A DNA stretch of 64,000 bases, taken from positions 123,936 through 187,935 of IMG/VR virus record IMGVR_UViG_3300047560_001714; one strand, written 5' to 3'. A model generated the notes under the pieces. The model was not told where the DNA came from. It did no database searches and saw nothing but the letters and a program-made list of their open reading frames with translations. This stretch comes from a virus. A program made the translations under genes and the position numbers. This document shows, piece after piece, positions 26,138 through 34,909 of this stretch (position 1 is the first letter of the stretch; every line of letters begins with the position of its first letter).

Positions 26138-27214
26138 ATGACAACTAAACGAAATACCACTCAGTCATTATCTGAGTTTGCGCCACCTGCGGTGGTTGAA
26201 CCACAAGCTGTATCAACACTACCTGATGGTGGAACTGATAAAGAGGGTGCAATGGCGAAAGCTGATCTTTTTAAATTATCGAATTACAGTTATCGATTAT
26301 TTAAAAAAATTGAAGACAACGATCAATTAGAATCTTGGGTTCAAGCAAAAATTACCAAAGCTGCTGATTATATTGCATCAGTGTACCACTACTTAGAATA
26401 CGAAATGAAGTTTTCTGAATATGGTCACAAATTAGATAATAGCGATGTACTATCAGAAAATCAAAAAACTGAATTACGAAATAAATTAACTGAAGCACGT
26501 GCGTCAATTAAAGCTCTTAAATTAGCGCAAGCACAAAAAATGGATGAAGCAAAGAATCCAAAAACTGACAAAGCTGATAAAGATTATGATGATGATGGTG
26601 AGATTGAATCTTCAAAAGATGAAGTAATCGGTAGTCGTCGTAAAGCGGCTGGACTTGATGAAACAGTTACCCCTGTTACGAAAACACCAAAGATTGCTGA
26701 TAAAAAAGGCGGCAATACACCAGGTGCCCCTAAGAAAAAAGGCACAGGCGGCGATGAGTTTAAAAAAGCCCTTGAAAAAGAAATGAAAGAAGGTGCGGAA
26801 AAACCTAGTGCAGATCTTTCTAAAAAAGAAAAATCATCAGTTGCAAAAAAAGCACAAAAAGGTGGTGACATTGGTAAACCAGGTAAAAACTTTGATAAAG
26901 TAGCTAAAAAAGCTGGTGGTGGTGAAAAAGGTAAAAAAATTGCTGCCGCTGCAATGTGGAAAAATATCAAAGAAAGTGCTGAAATGGCGTTTGGTGAAGG
27001 CGTATATGAAACTGGTACCGATGAATGCATGATGTCAAAAGAAGCTAAGAAAGAACCAGCTATGAAACATAATGTAATTAGCAAAGGTAATTTTAAAAAA
27101 TTAGAAAAATCAGGCAAAACACCATTTAAAATTGAAGATGCATCTGAGGAAAACGTTGAACAAATCAATGAATCCACCGAACTTTCTACAATCAAAATGT
27201 TGAGTGGTTTATAA
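26138..27214 (+). CDS. Lys-rich virion-like protein with EF-hand-like loop
   Basis: 358 residues. An LSE site at 11-13 near the N-terminus; a helical domain at ~35-130 (LFKLSNYSYRLFKKIEDNDQ, ASVYHYLEYEMKFSEYGH) that I recall from marine phage virion-associated proteins; a DYDDDGEIESSKDE loop resembling calcium-binding DxDxDG motifs; then a long Lys/Ala/Gly-rich region suited to bind DNA. The late promoter directly upstream supports a structural or packaged role. Function otherwise unknown. Confidence 0.72.
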   Translation: MTTKRNTTQSLSEFAPPAVVEPQAVSTLPDGGTDKEGAMAKADLFKLSNYSYRLFKKIEDNDQLESWVQAKITKAADYIASVYHYLEYEMKFSEYGHKLDNSDVLSENQKTELRNKLTEARASIKALKLAQAQKMDEAKNPKTDKADKDYDDDGEIESSKDEVIGSRRKAAGLDETVTPVTKTPKIADKKGGNTPGAPKKKGTGGDEFKKALEKEMKEGAEKPSADLSKKEKSSVAKKAQKGGDIGKPGKNFDKVAKKAGGGEKGKKIAAAAMWKNIKESAEMAFGEGVYETGTDECMMSKEAKKEPAMKHNVISKGNFKKLEKSGKTPFKIEDASEENVEQINESTELSTIKMLSGL

Positions 27215-27215
27215 A

Positions 27216-27800
27216 ATGGATATGAAGAAAATTCTTCAAGCGTTATCAGAACCTTCTGTACCCAAAGAGGGTTCTGATTCTATGAAGAAATTTATTGGTA
27301 TCATAAACGAGGGGGCATCACCCCATAAAGTTAGCTTACCAGTTCAAATGGCAATGAATCACTATTCTACACCAGTTGAAAAACCAAAACCAGCCACTCT
27401 TTCATTATTTACAAAATACATAGCTGAAGCTGATGCGGCAATCGTCAAACAAAAGAATGATGAGTATATTGCAAAACGTAACATAACAAATCAGTATGCA
27501 AAATATATCGCTGAACGCGTATTGATGAAAGATTCGATCCCTGGCCATTCCCCTGGATTTACTGGTGGGGTGGGACCTGGTATTCAACCAGCAATGGAGG
27601 AACACGATAATCCCAAAGATGTGGTTAGTATGGATATTCCATTGCTAATACGGTTGCTCGAATACGCGCGGGAAGATGCCCAAACTGATATGGACCTGCA
27701 TAATGTTACGGAAAAATTGATAGAATTAAGTGGCAATGGTGATGTTTTATCGATGCATGAATACGATATAATTGTAAACAATGCTAACAAACGGAAATAA
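27216..27800 (+). CDS. Conserved hypothetical protein of the virion-like island
   Basis: 194 residues from ATG 27216, one base after the previous stop; a GTG at 27204 would overlap that gene and is less likely. MDMKKILQALSEPSV has an LSE site at 10-12. The C-terminal ~65 residues (MDIPLLIRLLEYAREDAQTD, LHNVTEKLIELS) form a helical domain I recall from other marine myophages, function unassigned. Contains a Gly/Pro linker GHSPGFTGGVGPG. Confidence 0.7.
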   Translation: MDMKKILQALSEPSVPKEGSDSMKKFIGIINEGASPHKVSLPVQMAMNHYSTPVEKPKPATLSLFTKYIAEADAAIVKQKNDEYIAKRNITNQYAKYIAERVLMKDSIPGHSPGFTGGVGPGIQPAMEEHDNPKDVVSMDIPLLIRLLEYAREDAQTDMDLHNVTEKLIELSGNGDVLSMHEYDIIVNNANKRK

Positions 27801-27801
27801 T

Positions 27802-29556
27802 ATGAAACAAAATAATATAAATGCCGCCGAGTATGCACAGCAAATGTCAATTTCATCGAATATGGCGAACGCATTGGTTGAGAGTTTTGGATATGAACCA
27901 CAATTAGACGAACTTTCAATGCAAGATCTAGGTGATTTTGGGCGTGGTGCGCTAAGTGGTGCAACCTTTGGATTTAATAAAAATATAGCGGCGGGTGCCA
28001 ATAGTTTATTCAAAGGTACTAAGTATAAAGATGAACTTCAAAAACAAGTACAAGCTGACCGTGAAGCCGAAATGAGAAGTCCAAAAGCATACAATGCTGG
28101 CGACATCGCGGGGGCGGTAGCAATGCCAATTCCTGGCGCAACCGCATTAAAAGGTGCAATGGCAGCTGGAAAACTTGGAAAAACTGCAATGGCTGCATCA
28201 AACCTGGGTAAAGCTGCGACAATTGGTGGTAAAACAGCCGCTATAGGTGGAAAAGCGGCCTACCAAGGCATTGGCTCAATGACCGGTAAAGCTGCCTCGG
28301 ATGCATTATCCGCACACACCCTAGGTGATACCGATAAAATTATGCAATTGCAACAAGAAATCGGGACCACCCCGGATGGGAAATTTGGGCCTAAATCAAA
28401 AGCAAAATTAAAAGCATGGCAAGCGGCAAATAATTTACCAGTTACTGGTGTACCAGATGCAGCTACAATGGACGTCCTTGGTCTTGCCGAGAGTATTGCT
28501 AGAATGGAAAAACGTCTTCAAGAAAGTTTTGCGGAAGGTCTTGGTGATAAAATTATTGGGTGGGGCGCAAAAGCTGCCAAAGATGCGTTTACTAAAGGTA
28601 GTTCTGGGTTTGGTAAAGCAAAACCATTCATTAGAAACGTCCCAAGTAACGCCTCAGTACCAGCAACATCATCAAAAGCCGGTGAATTCATTCCAAAATC
28701 AAATTTACCTGCGACAGCAGCCCAAGCTGCTGAAAAAGACGCAATTGATTCAACCGCTACTGGTTTTAATGTCGCAAAATCATCAAAAGATGGTGAATTC
28801 ATTCCAAAATCAAACTTACCTGCGAAAGCAGCCCAAGCGGGTGAAAAGGATGCAATTGATTCAACCGCTACTGGGTTTAACGTAGCAAAAACACCGCCAA
28901 CCACTGGCGAATATATACCAAGTATGAAAGTCGGTGGAAAAACCGCAAATGTTGATAAAAATATCGCGGATGGTTCATTTAGAGAAATTGAACAAAAAGC
29001 ATTGGGTGATAATAGATTATCATCTGCTGATAAAGTATCAATTAATAAGAACGGTATTAAAGATTGGATTACTAAAAACCCTAAAAAAGCAAGTATGCTA
29101 GGATATCTAGGGTTAATCGCGGCGTCAAATCTTGGCGATAATGACACCCCGCCCGGTATGCCTGGAATGGCTAAATCGGCACCAGGAATGCCCGGAATGG
29201 CTAAATCGGCACCAGGAATGCCCGGAATAGCTAAATCGGAACCAACCGCTCCTGTCTCACCAAAAGTTGACGACTTAGGCGGACCATCTGATATGGATAA
29301 AGTGTTTCCAAAAACTGTAAAAGCTAATCCAAAATCAGCACAACCACATATTAGAAGTAAACCACACGCACCCACACCACCAACTGGTGATCCACAAATA
29401 AAACAATGGCAACGGTTATTGAATGCGAACGGTGCCAACTTAAAAGTCGATGGGAAATATAGTCCAGAGATGCAATCAGCATACGAGAAAATATTCCCAC
29501 AATATCAACGCGAATCAAAAGAGCTAGAACGAATAGTTCAATTATCACGCAGATAA
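27802..29556 (+). CDS. Virion-like protein with peptidoglycan-binding domains and tandem repeats
   Basis: 584 residues from ATG 27802. LDE at 35-37; an Ala/Gly-rich, weakly hydrophobic stretch at ~95-170 that could insert in membranes; a peptidoglycan-binding-1 domain (IMQLQQEIGTTPDGKFGPKS...) at ~180-230; two 37-residue repeats (FIPKSNLPA); three PGMPGMAKSA repeats; and a second PG-binding-like domain near the end (IKQWQRLLNANG, VDGKYSPEMQ). This suggests a packaged protein that meets the cell wall during DNA entry. No lytic active site is visible. Confidence 0.7.
   Translation: MKQNNINAAEYAQQMSISSNMANALVESFGYEPQLDELSMQDLGDFGRGALSGATFGFNKNIAAGANSLFKGTKYKDELQKQVQADREAEMRSPKAYNAGDIAGAVAMPIPGATALKGAMAAGKLGKTAMAASNLGKAATIGGKTAAIGGKAAYQGIGSMTGKAASDALSAHTLGDTDKIMQLQQEIGTTPDGKFGPKSKAKLKAWQAANNLPVTGVPDAATMDVLGLAESIARMEKRLQESFAEGLGDKIIGWGAKAAKDAFTKGSSGFGKAKPFIRNVPSNASVPATSSKAGEFIPKSNLPATAAQAAEKDAIDSTATGFNVAKSSKDGEFIPKSNLPAKAAQAGEKDAIDSTATGFNVAKTPPTTGEYIPSMKVGGKTANVDKNIADGSFREIEQKALGDNRLSSADKVSINKNGIKDWITKNPKKASMLGYLGLIAASNLGDNDTPPGMPGMAKSAPGMPGMAKSAPGMPGIAKSEPTAPVSPKVDDLGGPSDMDKVFPKTVKANPKSAQPHIRSKPHAPTPPTGDPQIKQWQRLLNANGANLKVDGKYSPEMQSAYEKIFPQYQRESKELERIVQLSRR
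28669..28890 (+). repeat. Two tandem 111-bp coding repeats
   Basis: Units 28669-28779 and 28780-28890 share most bases, including a long identical run around GAATTCATTCCAAAATCAAA. They encode two 37-residue repeats in the PG-binding protein, indicating recent duplication. Confidence 0.9.
29152..29241 (+). repeat. Three tandem 30-bp coding repeats
   Basis: Units begin at 29152, 29182 and 29212 and encode PGMPGMAKSA with minor changes. Confidence 0.9.
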
Positions 29557-29560
29557 TACA

Positions 29561-29583
29561 ATGGGGTCTATGACCCCATTTTT
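29561..29583 (+). terminator. Intrinsic terminator closing the virion-like island
   Basis: 8-bp stem ATGGGGTC/GACCCCAT, 3-base loop, then four T residues. Confidence 0.82.
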
Positions 29584-29597
29584 AATTCAAAAATAGC

Positions 29598-29625
29598 TTG
29601 ACATCTAACAAATTTTTGATATAAT
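29598..29625 (+). promoter_or_regulatory. Sigma70 promoter for dsbA-like gene
   Basis: TTGACA at 29598-29603, 16-base spacer, TATAAT at 29620-29625; 35 bases before the 29660 start. Confidence 0.88.
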
Positions 29626-29659
29626 ATACACTCTTTCAACGAACCACTAAAGGAAACAC

Positions 29660-29914
29660 ATGAGTAGAGCATATGGCCCTGAAGAAAAATCAAAACTCGA
29701 TAAATTAATTAACGAAGGTGGTACGATACTTCGTGAAATTGATGATTTAAGAGAAAGCCTTAAAGATACAGTTAAGGCGGTTGCTGAAGAATTACAAATT
29801 AAACCAGCAGTAATTAATAAAGCAATTAAAATTGCACACAAAGGCGATTTCCAAACTCATAATGAAGATTGGGAAGAAGTTGAAGCAATTTTAGATATTA
29901 CAAAACGTATTTAA
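29660..29914 (+). CDS. dsbA: DsbA-like double-stranded DNA-binding protein
   Basis: 84 residues, helical and charged: EEKSKLDKLINEGGTILREI, then LRESLKDTVKAVAEELQIKP and VINKAIKIAHKGDF. This order resembles proteins of marine T4-like phages annotated as the T4 DsbA homologue, which binds double-stranded DNA near late promoters. Size fits T4 DsbA (89). It has its own sigma70 promoter and terminator, so it is a single-gene unit. Assignment rests on recalled patterns. Confidence 0.65.
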   Translation: MSRAYGPEEKSKLDKLINEGGTILREIDDLRESLKDTVKAVAEELQIKPAVINKAIKIAHKGDFQTHNEDWEEVEAILDITKRI

Positions 29915-29923
29915 GTTACCCCC

Positions 29924-29955
29924 AGTAGGGTTCAGGACGAACCCTACTTATTTTT
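29924..29955 (+). terminator. Intrinsic terminator after dsbA-like gene
   Basis: 9-bp stem AGTAGGGTT/AACCCTACT, 7-base loop, then TATTTTT. Confidence 0.8.
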
Positions 29956-29992
29956 GGTAAGTGTAAGCCGCAAATTACACAAGGATGTGAAA

Positions 29993-32845
29993 ATGAGTTA
30001 CGTCGATGCAATGTTTGACAAACAAGCCGATATTATTAAAGTTGTAGAACGCACAAATGGCAAACGGACTTTCAGAGAATTCCCAGCCAAGCATACATTT
30101 TATGTCGCTGATACAAAAGGTAAACACGAATCAATATTTGGTTCACCCGTTCGAAAAATCAATTGTAAATCCACAAAAGAATTTCGTAAAGAACTTAGTA
30201 TAAACAATAGTAGACAATTATTTGAAAGTGATTTAAATCCAATCTTTGTTTGTTTAAGTGAACAGTACGAACATCAAGAACCCCCAAAATTAAACATTGC
30301 TTGGTTCGATATCGAGACCGATATGCAACCATTTGCGGTACCATCTCAACAATTTGTTAAAATTAGAAACCATTCATCTCTTTCTGATATAAAAGAGGTT
30401 ACGGTATTCCAATTAGGACAACTCGAAAACAAAGATTCGTATGATGTATACGATGATAATAAAAACAAGTGGGTTAATGTACTAACCTGTCGGCATTTAC
30501 AACCTGGCCCTGGATATGCCGCGCCAGATGATGCGTTTATGCCAATTACATCAATTGCTGTACATTTACAGTGGCTTGATACGTTAATTTGTTTAGCGGT
30601 TCCACCAAAAACACTATCGATGGAGGAGGCGCACGAGTTAATCAAAGATATTCCCAATACTATATTATATACAACTGAATCTGAATTATTAAATGCATTT
30701 CTTTCATTAATAGAGGATGCAGATGTTCTAAGTGGGTGGAACAGTGAAGGATTCGATATACCATACACCGTAAATAGAATAGCAAAAACGTTAGGTAAAA
30801 ACGATACTCGTAGATTATGCTTATTTGATGAATTACCAAGACGCCGCGAATACGAAAAATATGGTAAGAACGCGGTTACATATGATTTAGTGGGTAGAAT
30901 CCACTTAGATAGTTTAGATTTATATAGAAAATATACATATGAGGAACGTCATAGCTATCGATTAGATGCTATTGCGGAATATGAACTAAAAGATCATAAA
31001 ACTGCGTATGAAGGTACGTTAGATCAATTATACAACAATGATTTTAGAAAATTTATTGAATATAATAGACAAGATACCTTTCTTCTTGAAAAACTTGATC
31101 GAAAACTTAAATTTCTTGAATTAGCAAATGCGATTGCACACGAGAACACTGTATTACTACCAACAGTAATGGGTGCGGTGGCGGTAACTGAACAGGCAAT
31201 CATAAACGAAGCACATCGCCGTGGGTTGCAAGTACCTAATCGTAGAAAAAAAGACGATAAAGAAAAAAGTATGGCCGCCGGTGCATATGTTGCACATCCA
31301 AAATGTGGGATACAAGATTGGATCGGTTCGCTTGATATTAATTCTCTATATCCATCAGTTATTAGAGCATTAAATATGGGTCCCGAAACAATTATCGGCC
31401 AACTTAGACCAGTATTGACTGATGCATATTTACGTGCCCAAATAGCAAAAGGAAAATCAATTACCGCAGCTTGGGAAGGTATATTCGGTTCATTAGAATT
31501 TCTTGCAGTTATCAATAAAGAAATAGGAACTGAATTAATTATCGACTGGGAAGACGGTACTAGCGATCGTGTCAGTGCAGCAGAAGTATACAAAATAGTA
31601 TACGAAAGTAACCAGCCTTGGATGCTAAGTGCAAACGGTACTATATTCACCACCGAGCGTGAAGGTGTGATTCCAGGCTTACTGGCTAGATGGTATGCTG
31701 AACGACAAGAAATGCAAGCAAAACTCGCGTTAGCAGAAAAGGCGGGTAATGCGGAGGAAGTCGAATACTGGGATAAACGTCAATTAGTTAAAAAAATTAA
31801 CCTCAATTCATTGTATGGTGCAATTTTAAACGAGGGATGCCGATTCTATGATAAACGTATTGGACAATCAACCACATTAACTGGTAGACAAATCGCCAAA
31901 CATATGGCGGCGTCAGTTAATGAATTTATAACCGGTGAATATGACCACGTAGGTGAATCTGTTATATACGGGGATACCGATAGCTGTTATTTCTCAGCAT
32001 ATTCAACCTATAAAAAAGATATTGATGCTGGGTTAATTCCTTGGACAAAAGAAGATATTATTACATTATATGACCATATTGGTAATGAAGTAAATAAAAC
32101 ATTTTCCGACTTTATGTTAACCACGTTCCATTGTCCATTGTCTCGCGGTGCTGTGATACGTGCAGGTAGAGAAATTGTTGGAAGTAAAGCACTCTTTATT
32201 AAAAAGAAACGATATGCGGTAATGGTATTTGATAAAGATGGTAAACGTAAAGATAAAAACGGCAAAGACGGTGATATTAAAGCGATGGGACTTGATCTCA
32301 AACGGTCTGATACACCTGATTATATTCAAAATTTCTTATCTAAAATCTTAGAAATGGTGTTAGGTGGTGTTAACGAGCAGGAAGTGTTGCAATATATATC
32401 CAGTTTCCGTTCAGAATTTAAAGCAAAACCTGGCTGGGAAAAAGGAACACCTAAACGTGCCAATAATACAACCAAGTACAGATTACTAGAAGAAAAAAAC
32501 GGGAAATCAAACGTACCCGGACATGTTCGCGCTAGTATCAACTGGAATACATTAAAAAATATATTTGGTGACAAATATTCGATGGGTATTGCGGATGGTG
32601 CAAAAGTAATCGTATGTAAACTCAAATCTAACACATTAGGATTTACATCTGTGGCATATCCAGTTGATGAATTAAGATTACCACAGTGGTTTAAAGATTT
32701 ACCATTCGACCATGCTGAAATGGAAGCGGTGTTGATTGATAAAAAAATAGATAATTTAATTGGCGTACTGAACTGGGATCTTAAAAGTACAAAACAACAC
32801 AACACATTTAAATTACTATTTAAAAAGAAAACTGTTGACAAATAA
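29993..32845 (+). CDS. 43: Family B DNA polymerase (T4 gp43-like)
   Basis: 950 residues from ATG 29993, which has an AAGGATG site; an upstream in-frame start at 29954 would overlap the terminator. Exonuclease motif I AWFDIETD with Asp106/Glu108; polymerase motif A DINSLYPSVIRALNMGPET; motif B KKINLNSLYGAI; motif C YGDTDSCYF. All catalytic residues are present, so proofreading and synthesis are expected. The NMGPETI segment is typical of T4-type polymerases. A promoter for the clamp overlaps its last codons. Confidence 0.96.
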   Translation: MSYVDAMFDKQADIIKVVERTNGKRTFREFPAKHTFYVADTKGKHESIFGSPVRKINCKSTKEFRKELSINNSRQLFESDLNPIFVCLSEQYEHQEPPKLNIAWFDIETDMQPFAVPSQQFVKIRNHSSLSDIKEVTVFQLGQLENKDSYDVYDDNKNKWVNVLTCRHLQPGPGYAAPDDAFMPITSIAVHLQWLDTLICLAVPPKTLSMEEAHELIKDIPNTILYTTESELLNAFLSLIEDADVLSGWNSEGFDIPYTVNRIAKTLGKNDTRRLCLFDELPRRREYEKYGKNAVTYDLVGRIHLDSLDLYRKYTYEERHSYRLDAIAEYELKDHKTAYEGTLDQLYNNDFRKFIEYNRQDTFLLEKLDRKLKFLELANAIAHENTVLLPTVMGAVAVTEQAIINEAHRRGLQVPNRRKKDDKEKSMAAGAYVAHPKCGIQDWIGSLDINSLYPSVIRALNMGPETIIGQLRPVLTDAYLRAQIAKGKSITAAWEGIFGSLEFLAVINKEIGTELIIDWEDGTSDRVSAAEVYKIVYESNQPWMLSANGTIFTTEREGVIPGLLARWYAERQEMQAKLALAEKAGNAEEVEYWDKRQLVKKINLNSLYGAILNEGCRFYDKRIGQSTTLTGRQIAKHMAASVNEFITGEYDHVGESVIYGDTDSCYFSAYSTYKKDIDAGLIPWTKEDIITLYDHIGNEVNKTFSDFMLTTFHCPLSRGAVIRAGREIVGSKALFIKKKRYAVMVFDKDGKRKDKNGKDGDIKAMGLDLKRSDTPDYIQNFLSKILEMVLGGVNEQEVLQYISSFRSEFKAKPGWEKGTPKRANNTTKYRLLEEKNGKSNVPGHVRASINWNTLKNIFGDKYSMGIADGAKVIVCKLKSNTLGFTSVAYPVDELRLPQWFKDLPFDHAEMEAVLIDKKIDNLIGVLNWDLKSTKQHNTFKLLFKKKTVDK

Positions 32846-32863
32846 CCAAAAATTCGATATAAT
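32835..32863 (+). promoter_or_regulatory. Consensus sigma70 promoter for the clamp operon
   Basis: TTGACA at 32835-32840 (inside the polymerase stop region), 17-base spacer, TATAAT at 32858-32863; 22 bases before the clamp start. Confidence 0.9.
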
Positions 32864-32885
32864 AATCAAAAATTAGGAATTATAG

Positions 32886-33617
32886 ATGAAAGACTTTTTA
32901 AAGGACTTAGTTTCACATACTCATAGTTTAGGGGTTATACCTATAATTAGAGTAACCGCAAACAACGGTGAGGTACGTGTTGATTCATTAGCGGAAGACC
33001 ATTCTGTTATTTTAAATGCAAAAACACACCAACCTGTCGCCAATTTAGATGGTGTATTTGGTATGCCTAATCTTAATAAGTTAGATTTGCATCTGAAATG
33101 TCCAGAATATAAAGAAAATGCATCTATCGATTTAATGTATGATGTAAGTTCAGAACAACAAATCCCATCCGGGTTGCTATTTAAAAATAGCGTTGGTGAC
33201 TATACTAATGAATATCGATTCATGTCTAGGAAAATTGTTGACCAGAAACTTGATGAATTTGAATGCCCAGATGTTAGATGGGATATCGAGTTTCAACCAG
33301 CTCAAACAAGTATCCAACGTTTTAAATATCAAATAGGAACCCACTTAGAGGACCCATCATTTTCAATTTCGTTACAATCATCTGATATTGTGTTTAAATT
33401 CGGTTCAATTGTATCACACGCTGGGTCCTTCGTGTTTCAATCAAATGTTTCTGGAAAGTTGCGGTCAACTTTGATATTTCCAAAAAATATCGTATTGAGT
33501 GTCCTTAACTTATCTGGCGACAAAACAATTAAATTATCTGATAGTGGTGCAATGCTAATATCAGTTGATAGTGGAATAGCAGTATATGATTATATATTTC
33601 CAGCGGAGTTAGATTAA
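32886..33617 (+). CDS. 45: Sliding clamp (PCNA-like, T4 gp45-like)
   Basis: 243 residues (T4 gp45: 228). The interdomain pattern NLDGVFGMPNLNKLDLHLKCP and alternating beta strands fit the clamp proteins of T4-like cyanophages. It encircles DNA and tethers the polymerase, and in T4 it also activates late transcription with gp33/gp55. Own consensus promoter; its stop overlaps the next start by one base. Its loader is 20 kb upstream at 12177. Confidence 0.85.
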   Translation: MKDFLKDLVSHTHSLGVIPIIRVTANNGEVRVDSLAEDHSVILNAKTHQPVANLDGVFGMPNLNKLDLHLKCPEYKENASIDLMYDVSSEQQIPSGLLFKNSVGDYTNEYRFMSRKIVDQKLDEFECPDVRWDIEFQPAQTSIQRFKYQIGTHLEDPSFSISLQSSDIVFKFGSIVSHAGSFVFQSNVSGKLRSTLIFPKNIVLSVLNLSGDKTIKLSDSGAMLISVDSGIAVYDYIFPAELD

Positions 33618-33877
33618 TGGAAAGTTACATTACCCTAGACGAACTTGAAATGTTACGGCTAATCGACAAAGCATTAGTATCAACAGTTCCAGCGGTTGTT
33701 CAATGCAGAGAACAGTTGTTAACGCTAGTTAACCTAGCGCATAGTGATGAAAAATTAAAAGGAGGCTGCATTGACAAACTATTATTTGAAAATACTATTT
33801 TGCGGGTCGCGGCTGACGTTACACGAAACACAGAAAAACAAAACTTTTTACAACCAACCATAATGAAAGGAATCTAA
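33617..33877 (+). CDS. Hypothetical protein in clamp operon
   Basis: 86 residues, helical, acidic. Start overlaps the clamp stop (TAATG). No recognised family; in T4 this position would hold regA or rpbA, but neither pattern is seen. Confidence 0.65.
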   Translation: MESYITLDELEMLRLIDKALVSTVPAVVQCREQLLTLVNLAHSDEKLKGGCIDKLLFENTILRVAADVTRNTEKQNFLQPTIMKGI

Positions 33878-33879
33878 AA

Positions 33880-34119
33880 ATGGCTAAGAATTATAAAACA
33901 TTCTCATATTTTGAAAGCAGACCCGATATCGTAAAAATCTTTGAAGATTTAGAATCATTCCACGATTTTTGTAGAATTGAGTTGCGTCCCTATGATCCAG
34001 CTGAATTATATCGCAAAGATTCAAAATCCTGGAATGCATATATTGCCAGTAAACGTCCAAAAAAACCATACCAAGGTAATAAACCTTGGACCCAGAAACC
34101 AAAGTTTGAAAAGAAGTAA
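33880..34119 (+). CDS. Conserved small basic hypothetical protein
   Basis: 79 residues. YFESRPDIVKIFEDLESFHD, then ELRPYDPAELYRKDS, ending in a Pro/Lys-rich YQGNKPW tail. I recall close relatives in T4-like marine phages without known function. Strong AAAGGAA site before the start. Its place in the clamp operon hints at replication or transcription. Confidence 0.72.
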   Translation: MAKNYKTFSYFESRPDIVKIFEDLESFHDFCRIELRPYDPAELYRKDSKSWNAYIASKRPKKPYQGNKPWTQKPKFEKK

Positions 34120-34128
34120 AGGAACAAT

Positions 34129-34150
34129 GGTGGGGGAGAAATCCCCCACC
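34129..34150 (+). other. GAAA-capped hairpin without U-tract
   Basis: 9-bp perfect stem GGTGGGGGA/TCCCCCACC with a GNRA loop GAAA and no T-run. More likely an mRNA stability, processing or attenuation element than an intrinsic terminator. Confidence 0.7.
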
Positions 34151-34170
34151 GTACTAAATCAAGGAATGAT

Positions 34171-34542
34171 ATGGCACTTACATACCCAACTTATTCAATT
34201 AACGGTAACTATATAAGCACCACAACTGGTGCATACCCCAGTACTAGTACTAGTACTAGTTCTAATACTATATCAGCTAATACATTTACAACCAGTGGTG
34301 GTACACCAGTATTCACGCTGTCAGATGGCCCACCAACCACATCATTATCTATCAAAGGTGACATTGTAATGAATGGTGAAAGTCTTGAAGACAGATTAGC
34401 AAGAATAGAAAATATGCTGTTTATTCCGCAACGTAAATTAGCATTAGAACAGAAATACGAAATACTACGTAACGCGTGGTTAGCGTATCAAGAAGCTGCG
34501 GATGCTTGTAAAAATTGGGAATTGCTTAAAGGCGATGATTAA
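34171..34542 (+). CDS. Hypothetical protein with Ser/Thr-rich N-terminus
   Basis: 123 residues. The first ~50 are Ser/Thr/Tyr-rich low complexity; then GDIVMNGESLEDRLARIENM and a helical tail (LALEQKYEILRNAWLAYQEA). The second half is a pattern I know from small structural or assembly proteins of T4-like marine phages. AAGGA site precedes the start. Confidence 0.7.
   Translation: MALTYPTYSINGNYISTTTGAYPSTSTSTSSNTISANTFTTSGGTPVFTLSDGPPTTSLSIKGDIVMNGESLEDRLARIENMLFIPQRKLALEQKYEILRNAWLAYQEAADACKNWELLKGDD
34240..34260 (+). repeat. Short AGTACT microsatellite
   Basis: Three and a half copies of AGTACT, coding for the alternating Ser-Thr stretch of the 34171 product. Confidence 0.8.
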
Positions 34543-34568
34543 TAACACAACCTATCAATAACACTTAT

Positions 34569-34760
34569 ATGAAAATGAACTTAGATCTAAACGGATTAAC
34601 GTTAACCCCACGTCAGCAAAACGCTATCAATAAACTAATCGATACAGTTGAACTCGATATTATAAATGATAACCTAGTCAATACATGCGACTCTATTACA
34701 TACAATGCCGATGGTTCTAAAACATATACAATAATAGGAAAATTCGATGAGTTTGAGTGA
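34569..34760 (+). CDS. Small hypothetical protein
   Basis: 63 residues; LTPRQQNAINKLIDTVELDI forms a helix followed by beta strands. No family recognised. The start is either 34569 or Met3 at 34575; no clear ribosome-binding site. Overlaps the next small gene by 14 bases. Confidence 0.5.
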   Translation: MKMNLDLNGLTLTPRQQNAINKLIDTVELDIINDNLVNTCDSITYNADGSKTYTIIGKFDEFE

Positions 34761-34908
34761 ACAAGAATTAAAAGATAAAATAGCAATGGTGGAAAAAGAT
34801 ATATCATCGAATATATCAAATATTAAACATTTGAACGTTCTCTCTGAATATAAAGAGTATCTACAAGACGAACTCAAACAATTACAACAATTAAGCAAGA
34901 ATAACTAA
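34747..34908 (+). CDS. 53-residue coiled-coil protein
   Basis: ATG 34747 to TAA 34906-34908, begins MSLSEQELKDKIAMVEKDIS and ends in LKQLQQLSKNN. Almost entirely helical with heptad-like Leu/Ile spacing. It fills a gap that would otherwise be empty, overlaps the upstream gene by 14 bases and stops one base before the next ATG, so it is probably real despite its size. Confidence 0.6.
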   Translation: MSLSEQELKDKIAMVEKDISSNISNIKHLNVLSEYKEYLQDELKQLQQLSKNN

Positions 34909-34909
34909 T

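Noticed and set aside
28518-29438. Long minus-strand open frame (306 codons) opposite the PG-binding protein
   Set aside because: Antisense shadow of a repeat-rich gene with strong coding signal on the plus strand; low-complexity translation and no ribosome site.
34127-34216. Possible 29-codon leader peptide through the GAAA hairpin
   Set aside because: It has an AAGGAA site and an ATG, but the peptide has no regulatory signature and overlaps the next gene; left unannotated.
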